Positions 1-7,359 of a stretch of DNA of 10,469 nt are shown here, in pieces. The first letter of the stretch is position 1. The number at the start of each line of letters is the position of its first letter. Source of the stretch: JAIRNF01 sp031550925 (lineage in GTDB: Bacteria; Bacteroidota; Bacteroidia; Bacteroidales; UBA932); the NCBI GenBank assembly GCA_031550925.1, contig JAVBOE010000115.1, forward strand, positions 1 to 10,469, written 5' to 3'. Both the position numbers and the translations under genes were made by a program. The notes beneath the pieces are model-generated. The model had not been told where the DNA came from. It saw only the letters and a list, made by a program, of their open reading frames with translations, and did not search any database.

Positions 1-492
1 CCCAATAGCTATAAGCGAATCCATATTGGGTGCGCCACGAAACAGCTTTTTAAATCCAGATATAAAATATCCCTTACCTATTATTATAACAGTCAAGCAT
101 AGCAATAGCTGAATGGTTGCATTTGCTTTAGGATAAAGCTCTAGATTTATGCTATCCGGCAAGTGTACCAACATGGGCAACATTGCCACAATAAGGAGCG
201 GAACCGTAAAAGCTGCCGATAGTACAAACCTCCGCCAAATGACTCGGGATGGAGGCTCTGCTTCTTCCTCCTGCTTATCTTCTTCTTTTGTTGCAGTAAA
301 TCCGGCAAAATCAACCGCCTTAATGATAGCGGCTTCATTAACCTTTGCAGGATCGTATGTTACGCTTAGCTTTTCTGTTGCAACATTTACATTTGCCTCC
401 GATATTCCGTCAACCTTACTTAACGAACGCTCAATTGCTCTTGCACACGATGCGCAAGACATCCCTTCTATATTAAACCGTTGTGTCTTCAT
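1..492 (-). CDS. copA: Heavy-metal (probably copper) P1B-type ATPase, N-terminal part
   Basis: Partial gene: 164 codons from the ATG at 492 run off the left edge with no stop. Residues 3-67 form one heavy-metal-associated (HMA) domain with the metal-binding motif GMSCASC; the two cysteines are C13 and C16. An acidic linker follows (about 69-79, EEDKQEEEAE). Two hydrophobic membrane segments come next, at about 88-109 and 126-146. The fragment ends in NMDSLIAIG (156-164), the typical sequence at the start of the third helix of P1B ATPases. Family knowledge: these inner-membrane pumps use ATP to export Cu(I) or a related soft metal. GMSCASC favours copper, but the CPC metal site and the phosphorylated DKTG aspartate lie outside the window, so specificity is inferred. 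It is divergent from the M28 peptidase gene. No CsoR-, CopY- or CueR-like regulator gene is visible. Confidence 0.9.
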   Translation of the reverse strand, partial: MKTQRFNIEGMSCASCARAIERSLSKVDGISEANVNVATEKLSVTYDPAKVNEAAIIKAVDFAGFTATKEEDKQEEEAEPPSRVIWRRFVLSAAFTVPLLIVAMLPMLVHLPDSINLELYPKANATIQLLLCLTVIIIGKGYFISGFKKLFRGAPNMDSLIAIG

Positions 493-582
493 TATCTTAC
501 TTTTATATAATATAACAAGCCATACGCATTATTGTTTTTCAATAAGCATTACATATAACAAAGTTAAGATTTACATCACTAC

Positions 583-632
583 AAATAGCGATGATATATT
601 GTAAAAATGAAATAAATAGCGATATTTGCTAT
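583..632. repeat. Direct repeat plus inverted arms in divergent promoter region
   Basis: The 10-mer AAATAGCGAT occurs at 583-592 and again at 614-623, 31 bases apart, about three helical turns. The second copy overlaps an inverted repeat, ATAGC (616-620) and GCTAT (628-632), which covers the candidate -7 box of the downstream peptidase gene. This could be a regulator binding site serving one or both divergent genes. The match is short and the DNA AT-rich, so chance is possible. Confidence 0.35.
598..628 (+). promoter_or_regulatory. Candidate Bacteroidota-type promoter for the first M28 peptidase
   Basis: ATTG (598-601), a 19-base spacer, then GATATTTG (621-628). This resembles the Bacteroidota consensus TTTG-N19-TAnnTTTG with one mismatch in each element. 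The predicted transcript start near 635 would leave a leader of about 20 bases before the ATG at 657. The spacing is good but neither box is perfect. Confidence 0.4.
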
Positions 633-656
633 CATTGAACCTAACCCTAAACTATT

Positions 657-2204
657 ATGCAAATTCGTAAGCTTATTTTTGTTGTATCTCTTTTTATAGG
701 GGTCTCTACACTTCATGCCCAAACAAGCTGGCAACCCGACAAAAAAGAACTTTTTGCAAGCATTGGATTCCTCTCATCGCCTCTTTTAGAAGGACGTGAA
801 GCAGGCGAAAAAGGCTGCTTTATTGCTGCCGAATACATTGCGTCTATGATGGAAATGTACGGCCTAGAGCCTATGGGCGATAGGCAAACTTACTTTCAGG
901 ATTTCAATATTCTTCGTAATAAATCAGGGAATTACGAGTTGACATTGATTTCTTCGCAAAACTCTACAACGCTGATGGATGGCGTAGATTTTACCGTGAG
1001 AGACGTTACCCGTAGCTTTAACCTGGAGGCATCTACTGTTTTTGCAGGCTATGGGCTAAGCTTTCCCGAAAACGGATATGACAGCTATAAAGGTGTTGAT
1101 GTAAAAGGCAAAATTGTTATTGTTGTTAACGGTTCTCCGGAACTGCCTTCTGACATAACAAGCGCACAATATAAAACACTAAAAGCCATAAAAGAAAAAG
1201 ATATATCTATTGAAGCTAAACAAAAGATGGCTGCTCAACATGGTGCTGTTGCTATGCTTGTAGTCAATCTTAAAGGTGATCTTCGTTCAAACAATGCGGT
1301 AAACAGCTTGTTGATAAATGAATCTTCTCACGGCAAAATATTTCCTGCATACACAGATGCTGATTACACGCTTACATCAGACGGGATATCGCAGCAGCTA
1401 CCATGCTTTGAGCTGAGCAAACATGCAAGCAAGCTGTTATTTGTAAATGACATTATAGAGCTGATGGAGATAGATAACAGGCTCGAAAAATCGGGTGTAT
1501 CGTCTGTTCCCATTAAGTTTGTAAAAGTTCGTTTAGCAGCAAACGTTGAAAGTGAGGCTGTTCGTGTTCGCAATGTTTTAGGTATGGTTAAGGGTGTTGA
1601 TACTACGAAATATATATTATTTACTGCGCATTATGATCACCTGGGCAGACGTGGTAACGCCATATATAGTGGTGCCGACGATAACGCTTCGGGAGTTTCA
1701 GGTCTTTTATCGATAGCAAAATACTGGAGCCAAAAAAGCGAAAAACCTGCATGCAACATCATATTTGCAACGTGGACAGCAGAAGAAAAAGGTATGCTGG
1801 GTAGTAGATATTTCGTTCAAAATTTTTCAAATGTAAAGCAGGATGTACTGCTAAACATAAACTTCGATATGATTTCGAGACCTGATACCGAGGACCCGGA
1901 AAACAAAATCCTATATGTAGGTCTTTTAAAAGGCAGAAAGAATCTCAGAGATATTACCGAGCAAAACAACGCGAAGCTGAGCAAGCCTTTTATCCTAGAC
2001 CCATGGGAAACAGATGGCAATGGTGGTAGCGATTATATTGCTTTTTCAGCACTCCACATTCCAGTAATAGCATTCTTCTCCGGCATGCACGATGATTACC
2101 ATCTCCCGCTTGATACTAAAGATAAAATAGACATGGATAGAATGATAAGAATAGTAACGTTGGCAAACAGCTGTCTTACTCAATTCCTACAAGAAATTAA
2201 ATAG
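657..2204 (+). CDS. Secreted M28-family zinc peptidase
   Basis: 515 residues. An N-terminal signal peptide (about 1-21, ending LHA before Q22) indicates export by Sec and signal peptidase I to the periplasm or outside. Residues about 125-265 look like a PA-type insert domain between the N-terminal and catalytic parts. The M28 dinuclear zinc site is complete: H325 (AHYDH), D342 (GADDN), the E376-E377 pair (AEE, general base and ligand), D404 (NFDM) and H482 (DDYH). M28 enzymes of this form are aminopeptidases or carboxypeptidases that trim peptides; the exact substrate cannot be read from the sequence. There is no lipobox, PDZ domain or type IX secretion C-terminal domain, unlike its paralogue at 3971-5740, which carries a lipobox and a PDZ domain. 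It is probably transcribed alone, from the candidate promoter just upstream to the strong hairpin that follows. The catalytic family is clear; the physiological role is not. Confidence 0.93.
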   Translation: MQIRKLIFVVSLFIGVSTLHAQTSWQPDKKELFASIGFLSSPLLEGREAGEKGCFIAAEYIASMMEMYGLEPMGDRQTYFQDFNILRNKSGNYELTLISSQNSTTLMDGVDFTVRDVTRSFNLEASTVFAGYGLSFPENGYDSYKGVDVKGKIVIVVNGSPELPSDITSAQYKTLKAIKEKDISIEAKQKMAAQHGAVAMLVVNLKGDLRSNNAVNSLLINESSHGKIFPAYTDADYTLTSDGISQQLPCFELSKHASKLLFVNDIIELMEIDNRLEKSGVSSVPIKFVKVRLAANVESEAVRVRNVLGMVKGVDTTKYILFTAHYDHLGRRGNAIYSGADDNASGVSGLLSIAKYWSQKSEKPACNIIFATWTAEEKGMLGSRYFVQNFSNVKQDVLLNINFDMISRPDTEDPENKILYVGLLKGRKNLRDITEQNNAKLSKPFILDPWETDGNGGSDYIAFSALHIPVIAFFSGMHDDYHLPLDTKDKIDMDRMIRIVTLANSCLTQFLQEIK

Positions 2205-2208
2205 ACTG

Positions 2209-2268
2209 AAAGACAAAAGAACAAGGACTTTATTTGATTGAAAATAAAGCCCTTGTTCTTTTGTCTTT
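2209..2268. terminator. Two-way hairpin terminator between convergent genes
   Basis: A very long near-perfect hairpin. A 16-base arm (2211-2226) pairs with 2251-2266, and 2228-2235 pairs with 2242-2249, separated by one A/C mismatch (2227/2250). The loop is six bases (2236-2241), and two more A-T pairs extend the base. The arms are rich in A on one side and T on the other, so the structure can end transcription from both the M28 gene (plus) and the CoA-transferase gene (minus). Confidence 0.85.
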
Positions 2269-2288
2269 GTTCTATCGTCTCTTAAAAT

Positions 2289-3785
2289 CTACTTCACATA
2301 ATCGCTCCAGTTAGTATTACGCATATCTCCGGTTTTGTTGAACTGATCGTGCATTCCGAAAGCAGCTATCAATGTATGCGGGGTATGGTTCTGGCTCTTA
2401 TTAAGCTTCAAATAATCCCAAAGTAGCTGTTTGTAATCCGGATGAACACAGTTCTCAATAATAGCTTCGGCGCGTTGTATTGGCGACTTGCCTCTTAAAT
2501 CGGCAACACCATACTCGCTGATAAGAACCTTAACCGAATGCTCGTTATGATCTACATGCGATACCATAGGAACAAATGCGCTAATTGCTCCACCCTTAGC
2601 ATCTGAAGGCGTTGTGAAGATTGAGATGAATGCGTTACGGGTAAAGTCGCCCGAACCGCCAATACCGTTCATCATTTTTGTACCAACAATATGAGTACTG
2701 TTAACGTTTCCAAATATGTCGGCTTCAATCGCGGTATTGATAGTGATAAGTCCCATACGGCGAACCAGCTCAGGGTTATTAGAAATCTCCTGCGGACGAA
2801 GAACGATACGCTCTTTAAAGAACGGAAGATCTGCATATACTGTTTCCAATACAGCTGGACTAACTGTTAGCGAACAACCGCTGGCAAACTTTACGTTTCC
2901 TTCTTTCATCAAACCAATAACCGCATCCTGAATAACTTCGGTGTACATTTCGAAAGGAGGAATGTCTTTATTAGCACCAAGTGCACCAAGTACAGCATTA
3001 GCAATGTTACCTACACCCGATTGAATTGGTAAGAACGATGCAGGAATTCTACCTTCCTTAATCTGCGCAGCCAAGAAGTTTGCAACGTTATCGCCGATCT
3101 TCTTCGTTACTTCGTCAAGTGGAGTAAATGCTCCAACTTCATCCGGACGTTGTGTTTCCACAACGCACACGATCTTAGAAGGATCAACCTTTAAGGTAGG
3201 GCTACCAATACGGTCGCTAGGCTTATAAATAGGTATCTCACGACGGTAAGGTGGATCTTGTACTTCATAAATATCATGAAATCCTTTCAGTTCCTTAGGA
3301 TGTTGACGATTCAGCTCAATAATAATCTTATCTGCTAAGCGAACAATAGTCGGAGAAATTCCAACACCTGAGGTTAGCACAACCTCTCCATCTTCGGTTA
3401 CATCAGCAGCCTCAATAATGGCAACATTAACTTTACCCAACGAGCCATAGCGTACTTCTTGAGCCATGTGCGACAAATGCAAATCAAAATATGGAGCGTG
3501 TCCGCTATTAATAGCAGCCCTCATATCGGCAGTTGATTGATAAGGAGTTCTGAACTTAACAGCATCAGCACGAGCAATTTCACCATCAAGAGAGTTGCCG
3601 GTAGAAGCTCCGGTCATCATACCAATCTTGAAAACTTTTCCTTTATCATGCTCTGCTTTTGCACGTTGTGCAAGTGCCGTAGGTACGGCTTTTGGTGCTC
3701 CGGCTGCGGTAAACCCGCTAAAGCCAACATTATCGCCGTTATTTATGTAGCTAGCAGCTTCTTCGGCAGATACAATTTTAAACAT
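2289..3785 (-). CDS. Acetyl-CoA hydrolase / succinate CoA-transferase (class I, Cat1/AarC type)
   Basis: 498 residues, full length for the family of bacterial succinyl-CoA:acetate CoA-transferases. It has the N-terminal acetyl-CoA hydrolase/transferase domain (about 1-220) and the C-terminal domain (about 225-470). The catalytic glutamate is E283 in EMYTEVIQD; by family analogy it forms the glutamyl-CoA thioester intermediate. The glycine-rich GVGNIANAV (257-265) and GGSGDF (376-381) are family signatures near the CoA site. The cytoplasmic reaction moves CoA between acetate and succinate. In Bacteroidota this can regenerate succinyl-CoA for the propionate route while releasing acetate, or close an alternative citric-acid cycle. 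Relatives act on propionyl-CoA and succinate or just hydrolyse acetyl-CoA, so the donor is not settled. No methylmalonyl-CoA or citrate-cycle genes sit beside it. A consensus -7 box lies about 40 bases upstream of the ATG. Confidence 0.93.
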   Translation of the reverse strand: MFKIVSAEEAASYINNGDNVGFSGFTAAGAPKAVPTALAQRAKAEHDKGKVFKIGMMTGASTGNSLDGEIARADAVKFRTPYQSTADMRAAINSGHAPYFDLHLSHMAQEVRYGSLGKVNVAIIEAADVTEDGEVVLTSGVGISPTIVRLADKIIIELNRQHPKELKGFHDIYEVQDPPYRREIPIYKPSDRIGSPTLKVDPSKIVCVVETQRPDEVGAFTPLDEVTKKIGDNVANFLAAQIKEGRIPASFLPIQSGVGNIANAVLGALGANKDIPPFEMYTEVIQDAVIGLMKEGNVKFASGCSLTVSPAVLETVYADLPFFKERIVLRPQEISNNPELVRRMGLITINTAIEADIFGNVNSTHIVGTKMMNGIGGSGDFTRNAFISIFTTPSDAKGGAISAFVPMVSHVDHNEHSVKVLISEYGVADLRGKSPIQRAEAIIENCVHPDYKQLLWDYLKLNKSQNHTPHTLIAAFGMHDQFNKTGDMRNTNWSDYVK

Positions 3786-3824
3786 ACTTTATATTTTTTA
3801 TGTGTTGTTTCAGTTTTCAGAGCG

Positions 3825-3855
3825 CAAATGTAGAGCTTTATAAATAGAAAATAAA
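3825..3855 (-). promoter_or_regulatory. Bacteroidota-type promoter for the CoA-transferase gene
   Basis: On the minus strand TACATTTG (3832 down to 3825) matches the -7 consensus TAnnTTTG exactly. TTTA (3855-3852) lies 19 bases further upstream, one base off the -33 TTTG element. Transcription would begin near 3818, giving a leader of about 30 bases before the start codon at 3785. Confidence 0.55.
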
Positions 3856-3937
3856 GGTTTTTCAGCATTCTTATTCTTGCTCTAAAGCATTTTTATGAAA
3901 GATTATGCTAATAAAACAGTGTTTCGCTTTTTTGGTC

Positions 3938-3945
3938 TATATTTG
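3938..3945 (+). promoter_or_regulatory. Candidate -7 box for the PDZ-containing M28 gene
   Basis: TATATTTG is an exact match to TAnnTTTG, ending 25 bases before the ATG at 3971. Transcription would start near 3951. No good -33 TTTG is seen at the usual distance (3915-3918 is AACA). If real, this box lies downstream of the earlier in-frame ATG at 3905 and so excludes that start. Confidence 0.5.
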
Positions 3946-3970
3946 CAATATAACATCCATTATATTGCCC

Positions 3971-5740
3971 ATGAAACTACGGAAGCTGTATTTTCTTCTT
4001 TTTTTCGCACTTGTAGCCTGTACATCAGCCAGAAATACAATAGGCACCTCGCTTGAGGAAACAAATCAGCTACAAACTCACGTCAACTTTTTGGCATCCG
4101 ATTCTTTAAAAGGACGTTTTCCCGGAACTCCCGAGTCGGATATTGCGGCAAAATACATTAGAGATCAGCTGCTGCATTTTGGATATCAGCCACTAGCTGA
4201 CAACGGACTTCAAGCGTTTGAAATCGTTTCGTCTCAAAAGTTGGGAGAAGGAAATACGCTTGCCGTGGGCAACAGAGATTTTGAACTTGGTAAAGATTTC
4301 ACGGTTTTGTCTATTTCCTCGAATGAAAAAGTTAGCGCTAAAGTTACCTTTGTAGGATACGGGCTTTCTGTTGACCAAGATGGGTTGAAAAAAGACGATT
4401 ACAAGAATATAAACATCAAGGGACGTTGGGCGTTGATGCTACTTGGCGCACCCAACAGTAAATACGATTTCTATTCTCGCTACCAATCAAAAGCCATTGT
4501 TGCCAGGGATAAAGGTGCAAAAGGAGTAATATTTGTTGCCAACTCAACAATCGATGAGGGTAGCGAACTAATGCCTTTTGCCTTACGGGAAACAAGCGTT
4601 GGGATACCCTGTATTCAAGTATCTCGTGCAGTTGTAAACGAGTATATGCATAAAGAGAATCGAGACCTTGCCACGGTTGAAAAAAATTTGGCTGATGATA
4701 CAAACACAATAAACTACGAGTCTGAATATGTGGTAACAGCCAACACAAACATAAAAAGCATACAAGTAAATACCTATAACGTTGTTATGAAGCTAGAGGG
4801 CTCTGATCCTCTTCTAAAAAATGAAAGCATTGTTATAGGGGCACACTACGATCACCTGGGATTTGGAGGAAGAGGTTCGGGAAGCCGCAGACCTAACGAA
4901 CATGCCATACATAACGGCGCAGACGATAACGCTTCGGGTGTTGCTTTGGTAATGCTTCTTGCAGAAAAGTTAGCCAAGCAAAAAGAACAGCTAAAGCGAA
5001 GCATTGTAGTAGCTCTATTTGGTGCAGAAGAGCAAGGTATTGTCGGTTCGAAGTACCTAGTTTCCCATACTCCTGACGAAGCTGGAAAGATGATTGCTAT
5101 GCTAAACTTCGATATGGTTGGCAGGCTAAACGAAGAACGCAGGCTACAAATCAGCGGTGTTGGCACTTTTACGCAAGGAGAGGATTTGGTAAAATCCGCA
5201 AATAATCCTGATAGCCTTAAGCTATCGCTATCTAAGGGAGGATTTGGTCCTTCCGATCATGCTTCGTTTTATGCAAAACAGATACCTGTGCTATATTTTA
5301 CAACAGGTGTTCACATGGATTATCATACCCCTTATGATACTCCTGAAAAAATTGACTACAAAGGAATGCATTCTACAGAACTATTGACAGAAGATATTGT
5401 AAAGCAGCTGGCAAATTTAGCCACAGCGCCCATATACCAACATGCCGGAGACAGCGATATGAGTACAGGCTCGCACAGCAGGTTTAAGGTAACACTTGGT
5501 ATTATTCCTGATTTTACTTCGAGTGGAAGTGATGGAGTGCGCGCAGATGTTATATCGGAAGGCAAACCGGCAGATAAAGCCGGCATGAAAGCGGGAGATG
5601 TTATTGTTGGCATAAATAAAAAGGTTGTGTACAATATTCAAGATTATATGCAACGCTTATCGGAGCTTAATGCCGGTGATGTTGCCAAAGTTATTGTTAA
5701 AAGAGGAGGAGAAGAAGTAACCTTACAGGTACAGTTGTAG
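3971..5740 (+). CDS. M28-family zinc peptidase lipoprotein with C-terminal PDZ domain
   Basis: 589 residues from the ATG at 3971. An earlier in-frame ATG at 3905 was rejected: it lies before the candidate promoter and would bury the signal sequence. From 3971 the protein starts with MKLRK, a hydrophobic stretch and the lipobox LVAC (14-17), so C17 should be lipidated and the enzyme anchored in the cell envelope. A PA-like insert spans about 120-260. The two-zinc M28 site is intact: H292 (AHYDH), D319 (GADDN), E353-E354 (AEE), D381 (NFDM) and H452 (DYH), with SDH at 428-430. Residues about 503-589 form a PDZ domain containing KPADKAGMKAGDVI, which usually binds peptide C-termini and may steer substrates or partners. 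It is a paralogue of the M28 gene at 657. The next gene follows after 48 bases with no terminator, so cotranscription is likely. The substrate is unknown. Confidence 0.93.
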   Translation: MKLRKLYFLLFFALVACTSARNTIGTSLEETNQLQTHVNFLASDSLKGRFPGTPESDIAAKYIRDQLLHFGYQPLADNGLQAFEIVSSQKLGEGNTLAVGNRDFELGKDFTVLSISSNEKVSAKVTFVGYGLSVDQDGLKKDDYKNINIKGRWALMLLGAPNSKYDFYSRYQSKAIVARDKGAKGVIFVANSTIDEGSELMPFALRETSVGIPCIQVSRAVVNEYMHKENRDLATVEKNLADDTNTINYESEYVVTANTNIKSIQVNTYNVVMKLEGSDPLLKNESIVIGAHYDHLGFGGRGSGSRRPNEHAIHNGADDNASGVALVMLLAEKLAKQKEQLKRSIVVALFGAEEQGIVGSKYLVSHTPDEAGKMIAMLNFDMVGRLNEERRLQISGVGTFTQGEDLVKSANNPDSLKLSLSKGGFGPSDHASFYAKQIPVLYFTTGVHMDYHTPYDTPEKIDYKGMHSTELLTEDIVKQLANLATAPIYQHAGDSDMSTGSHSRFKVTLGIIPDFTSSGSDGVRADVISEGKPADKAGMKAGDVIVGINKKVVYNIQDYMQRLSELNAGDVAKVIVKRGGEEVTLQVQL

Positions 5741-5788
5741 CATAAAAACTAAAGGTTCAATTATTATATCTACCATAATCGTGATATT

Positions 5789-6658
5789 ATGAATAAAAGA
5801 AAATTACAATATATAGGAATTTGGATTTTATCAATTGTAATAACAATAGGCGCTGCATTCTTTCAACGGGTTACGGGTCCCACTAAACCAAAAGTTGTCA
5901 GCTTTACCTTAGATGGTAAGGAGTATGAAACTCGATTATCTCGAAGCCTTGTTATTCCTAAAGAAACAGAAAATACTGAACAACGAAAGGGTCATCCTTC
6001 GGGACTGGTTTTCAAAATTGACGATTTCCCCGAAGATGCCTATATTACTGTGTATGCAAAGCGTTTCCGTACAAACGATGATTGGTCGTTTATCACTACC
6101 GGAAGAAGAGAGAATACATTTATTGCCGCGCTTCCGATACAACCTATGGCCGGAAAGCTGTCATACTATTTAAATATACACTACAAAGATCAAAACATTG
6201 ACCTGTTTAAAGACGATCCTATTGTTGTACGATACAGAGGCGATGTTCCGGCATGGGTAATGATACCTCACATCGTGCTGATGTTCTTAGCCATGCTTTT
6301 TTCTACTATAGCCGGATTGTTTGCGCTATGCAAATGGAATAACTTTTTACGCTATGCCAAGTTAACGCTAGTCACGCTTTTTCTTGGCGGGTTTATCTTT
6401 GGCCCTTTAATGCAAAAATTCGCATTTGATGCTTACTGGTCGGGCTGGCCCTTCGGCTCCGATCTTACCGACAACAAAACCTTAGCCGTATTTGTTTTAT
6501 GGTTGATAGTAACTTTAATTAGTCGCACAAAAAAGCGCTACCTTTGGGGTATTATTGCTGCCGTATTTACGCTGTTGGTTTATAGCATTCCGCATAGTAC
6601 AATGGGCTCCGAATACGACCACTCAACAGGCAAAGTGATAACGGCACCCAATGAATAA
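5789..6658 (+). CDS. Unrecognised multi-pass membrane protein
   Basis: 289 residues; I do not recognise a named family. One hydrophobic helix (about 8-25) is followed by a soluble region of roughly 130 residues (27-155), then four hydrophobic helices at about 156-181, 191-209, 230-246 and 251-267. The soluble part begins with a short strand-rich stretch (VVSFTLDGKEYETRL) and looks beta-rich, so it is probably an extracytoplasmic domain. Between helices 3 and 4 lies an aromatic- and glycine-rich loop (YWSGWPFGSDLTDNK, 216-230), and a His-containing segment (IPHSTMGSEYDHSTG) follows the last helix. These look like conserved functional positions, but no catalytic or cofactor motif can be named. 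The gene lies 48 bases after the PDZ peptidase and 20 bases before the next gene, suggesting one transcript. The reading frame is confident, the function is not. Confidence 0.8.
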   Translation: MNKRKLQYIGIWILSIVITIGAAFFQRVTGPTKPKVVSFTLDGKEYETRLSRSLVIPKETENTEQRKGHPSGLVFKIDDFPEDAYITVYAKRFRTNDDWSFITTGRRENTFIAALPIQPMAGKLSYYLNIHYKDQNIDLFKDDPIVVRYRGDVPAWVMIPHIVLMFLAMLFSTIAGLFALCKWNNFLRYAKLTLVTLFLGGFIFGPLMQKFAFDAYWSGWPFGSDLTDNKTLAVFVLWLIVTLISRTKKRYLWGIIAAVFTLLVYSIPHSTMGSEYDHSTGKVITAPNE

Positions 6659-6678
6659 TACCAGAAAAATTACAACTT

Positions 6679-7290
6679 ATGAAAATAATTCTAACTGCTT
6701 GTATTTTAATATTAACAACCAATCTTTTCGCTCAAAAATTATATGTGTGGTGTCCAAAAGAACAATTGGAAGCTCCTCGACTTGGGTTTCTTGAAAAAGA
6801 CACCATCGATTTGGTTGCATTTGATGGCAGAATATTGACAAAAAAATCTAAAATTGAATGTACTCCTGAAAATACCATTATGCAACTAACAGATTTTATC
6901 AAAAAAACTTATCCTTCTGCAACAATTAATATTTTAAATTCCGATTCATATTATAAAGATCCAATTAATAATCGAATAACAATTAAAATTGGAATTGCGG
7001 CATATCATGCGGCATTTGGAGCAGATGTAAAAATCGGAATTGGAAGTTTTGGCGGTAATTTTTCATATGGAGTTATTCCCGAAGGAAAATGGAATGCGAT
7101 AACTGCGTATTCTGTCAAAGTTTATGATTACAGAAATGATTCTGAAATTAAACAATCAAAAGACATATATAAAGTCGCCTCTAAATCTAATACTGGTGGA
7201 TATATTACCGCAAAAAATATCTTAAATACCACTTACATTGAAGCTAATCAAGAAATGTTGTTTTTCATCGATCATACACTCATGAAATAA
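6679..7290 (+). CDS. Unrecognised exported protein, AT-rich gene
   Basis: 203 residues; family not recognised. The N-terminus (1-18, ending NLFA before Q19) is a clear signal peptide, so the mature protein of about 185 residues is exported. LTAC at 5-8 sits too early to serve as a lipobox. The mature part has no further hydrophobic helix and looks like a mixed alpha/beta fold. It contains a run of alternating hydrophobic strands (ITIKIGIAAYHAAFG, then a glycine-rich IGIGSFGGNFSYG, about 98-133) and a later strand ending in MLFFID near the C-terminus. The gene begins 20 bases after the membrane-protein gene. Its base composition stands out: bases 6841-7080 hold 69 G+C of 240 (29%), against 53 of 120 (44%) in tpiA at 7441-7560. 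That suggests separate origin or weaker selection on codon choice. No partner function can be read from the context. Confidence 0.75.
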   Translation: MKIILTACILILTTNLFAQKLYVWCPKEQLEAPRLGFLEKDTIDLVAFDGRILTKKSKIECTPENTIMQLTDFIKKTYPSATINILNSDSYYKDPINNRITIKIGIAAYHAAFGADVKIGIGSFGGNFSYGVIPEGKWNAITAYSVKVYDYRNDSEIKQSKDIYKVASKSNTGGYITAKNILNTTYIEANQEMLFFIDHTLMK

Positions 7291-7359
7291 TGCAATATTA
7301 GATTAAATAAAGATGACATTATCATAGTTAATAGAGTTATAACTGACACTTTTTACATA

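Noticed and set aside
149..604. Open plus-strand frame of 151 codons
   Set aside because: It lies almost wholly antisense to the metal ATPase gene, whose minus-strand reading gives a clear HMA domain. The translation of this frame is low-complexity and resembles no protein family.
2289..3785. Reading the CoA-transferase as part of an operon with the peptidases
   Set aside because: It is on the opposite strand, has its own consensus promoter and converges on a two-way terminator, so it is an independent transcription unit.
3537..3833. Open plus-strand frame of 98 codons across the start of the CoA-transferase gene
   Set aside because: It is antisense to a well-conserved coding region and covers that gene's promoter. 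The protein has no recognisable features.
4416..4748. Antisense frames inside the second M28 gene
   Set aside because: These are shadow frames opposite an intact peptidase reading frame, without start-region signals or protein-like composition.
7335..7344. Perfect 10-base palindrome AGTTATAACT just upstream of tpiA
   Set aside because: It is short, in very AT-rich DNA, and has no second copy or adjacent promoter box. Chance is the simplest explanation.
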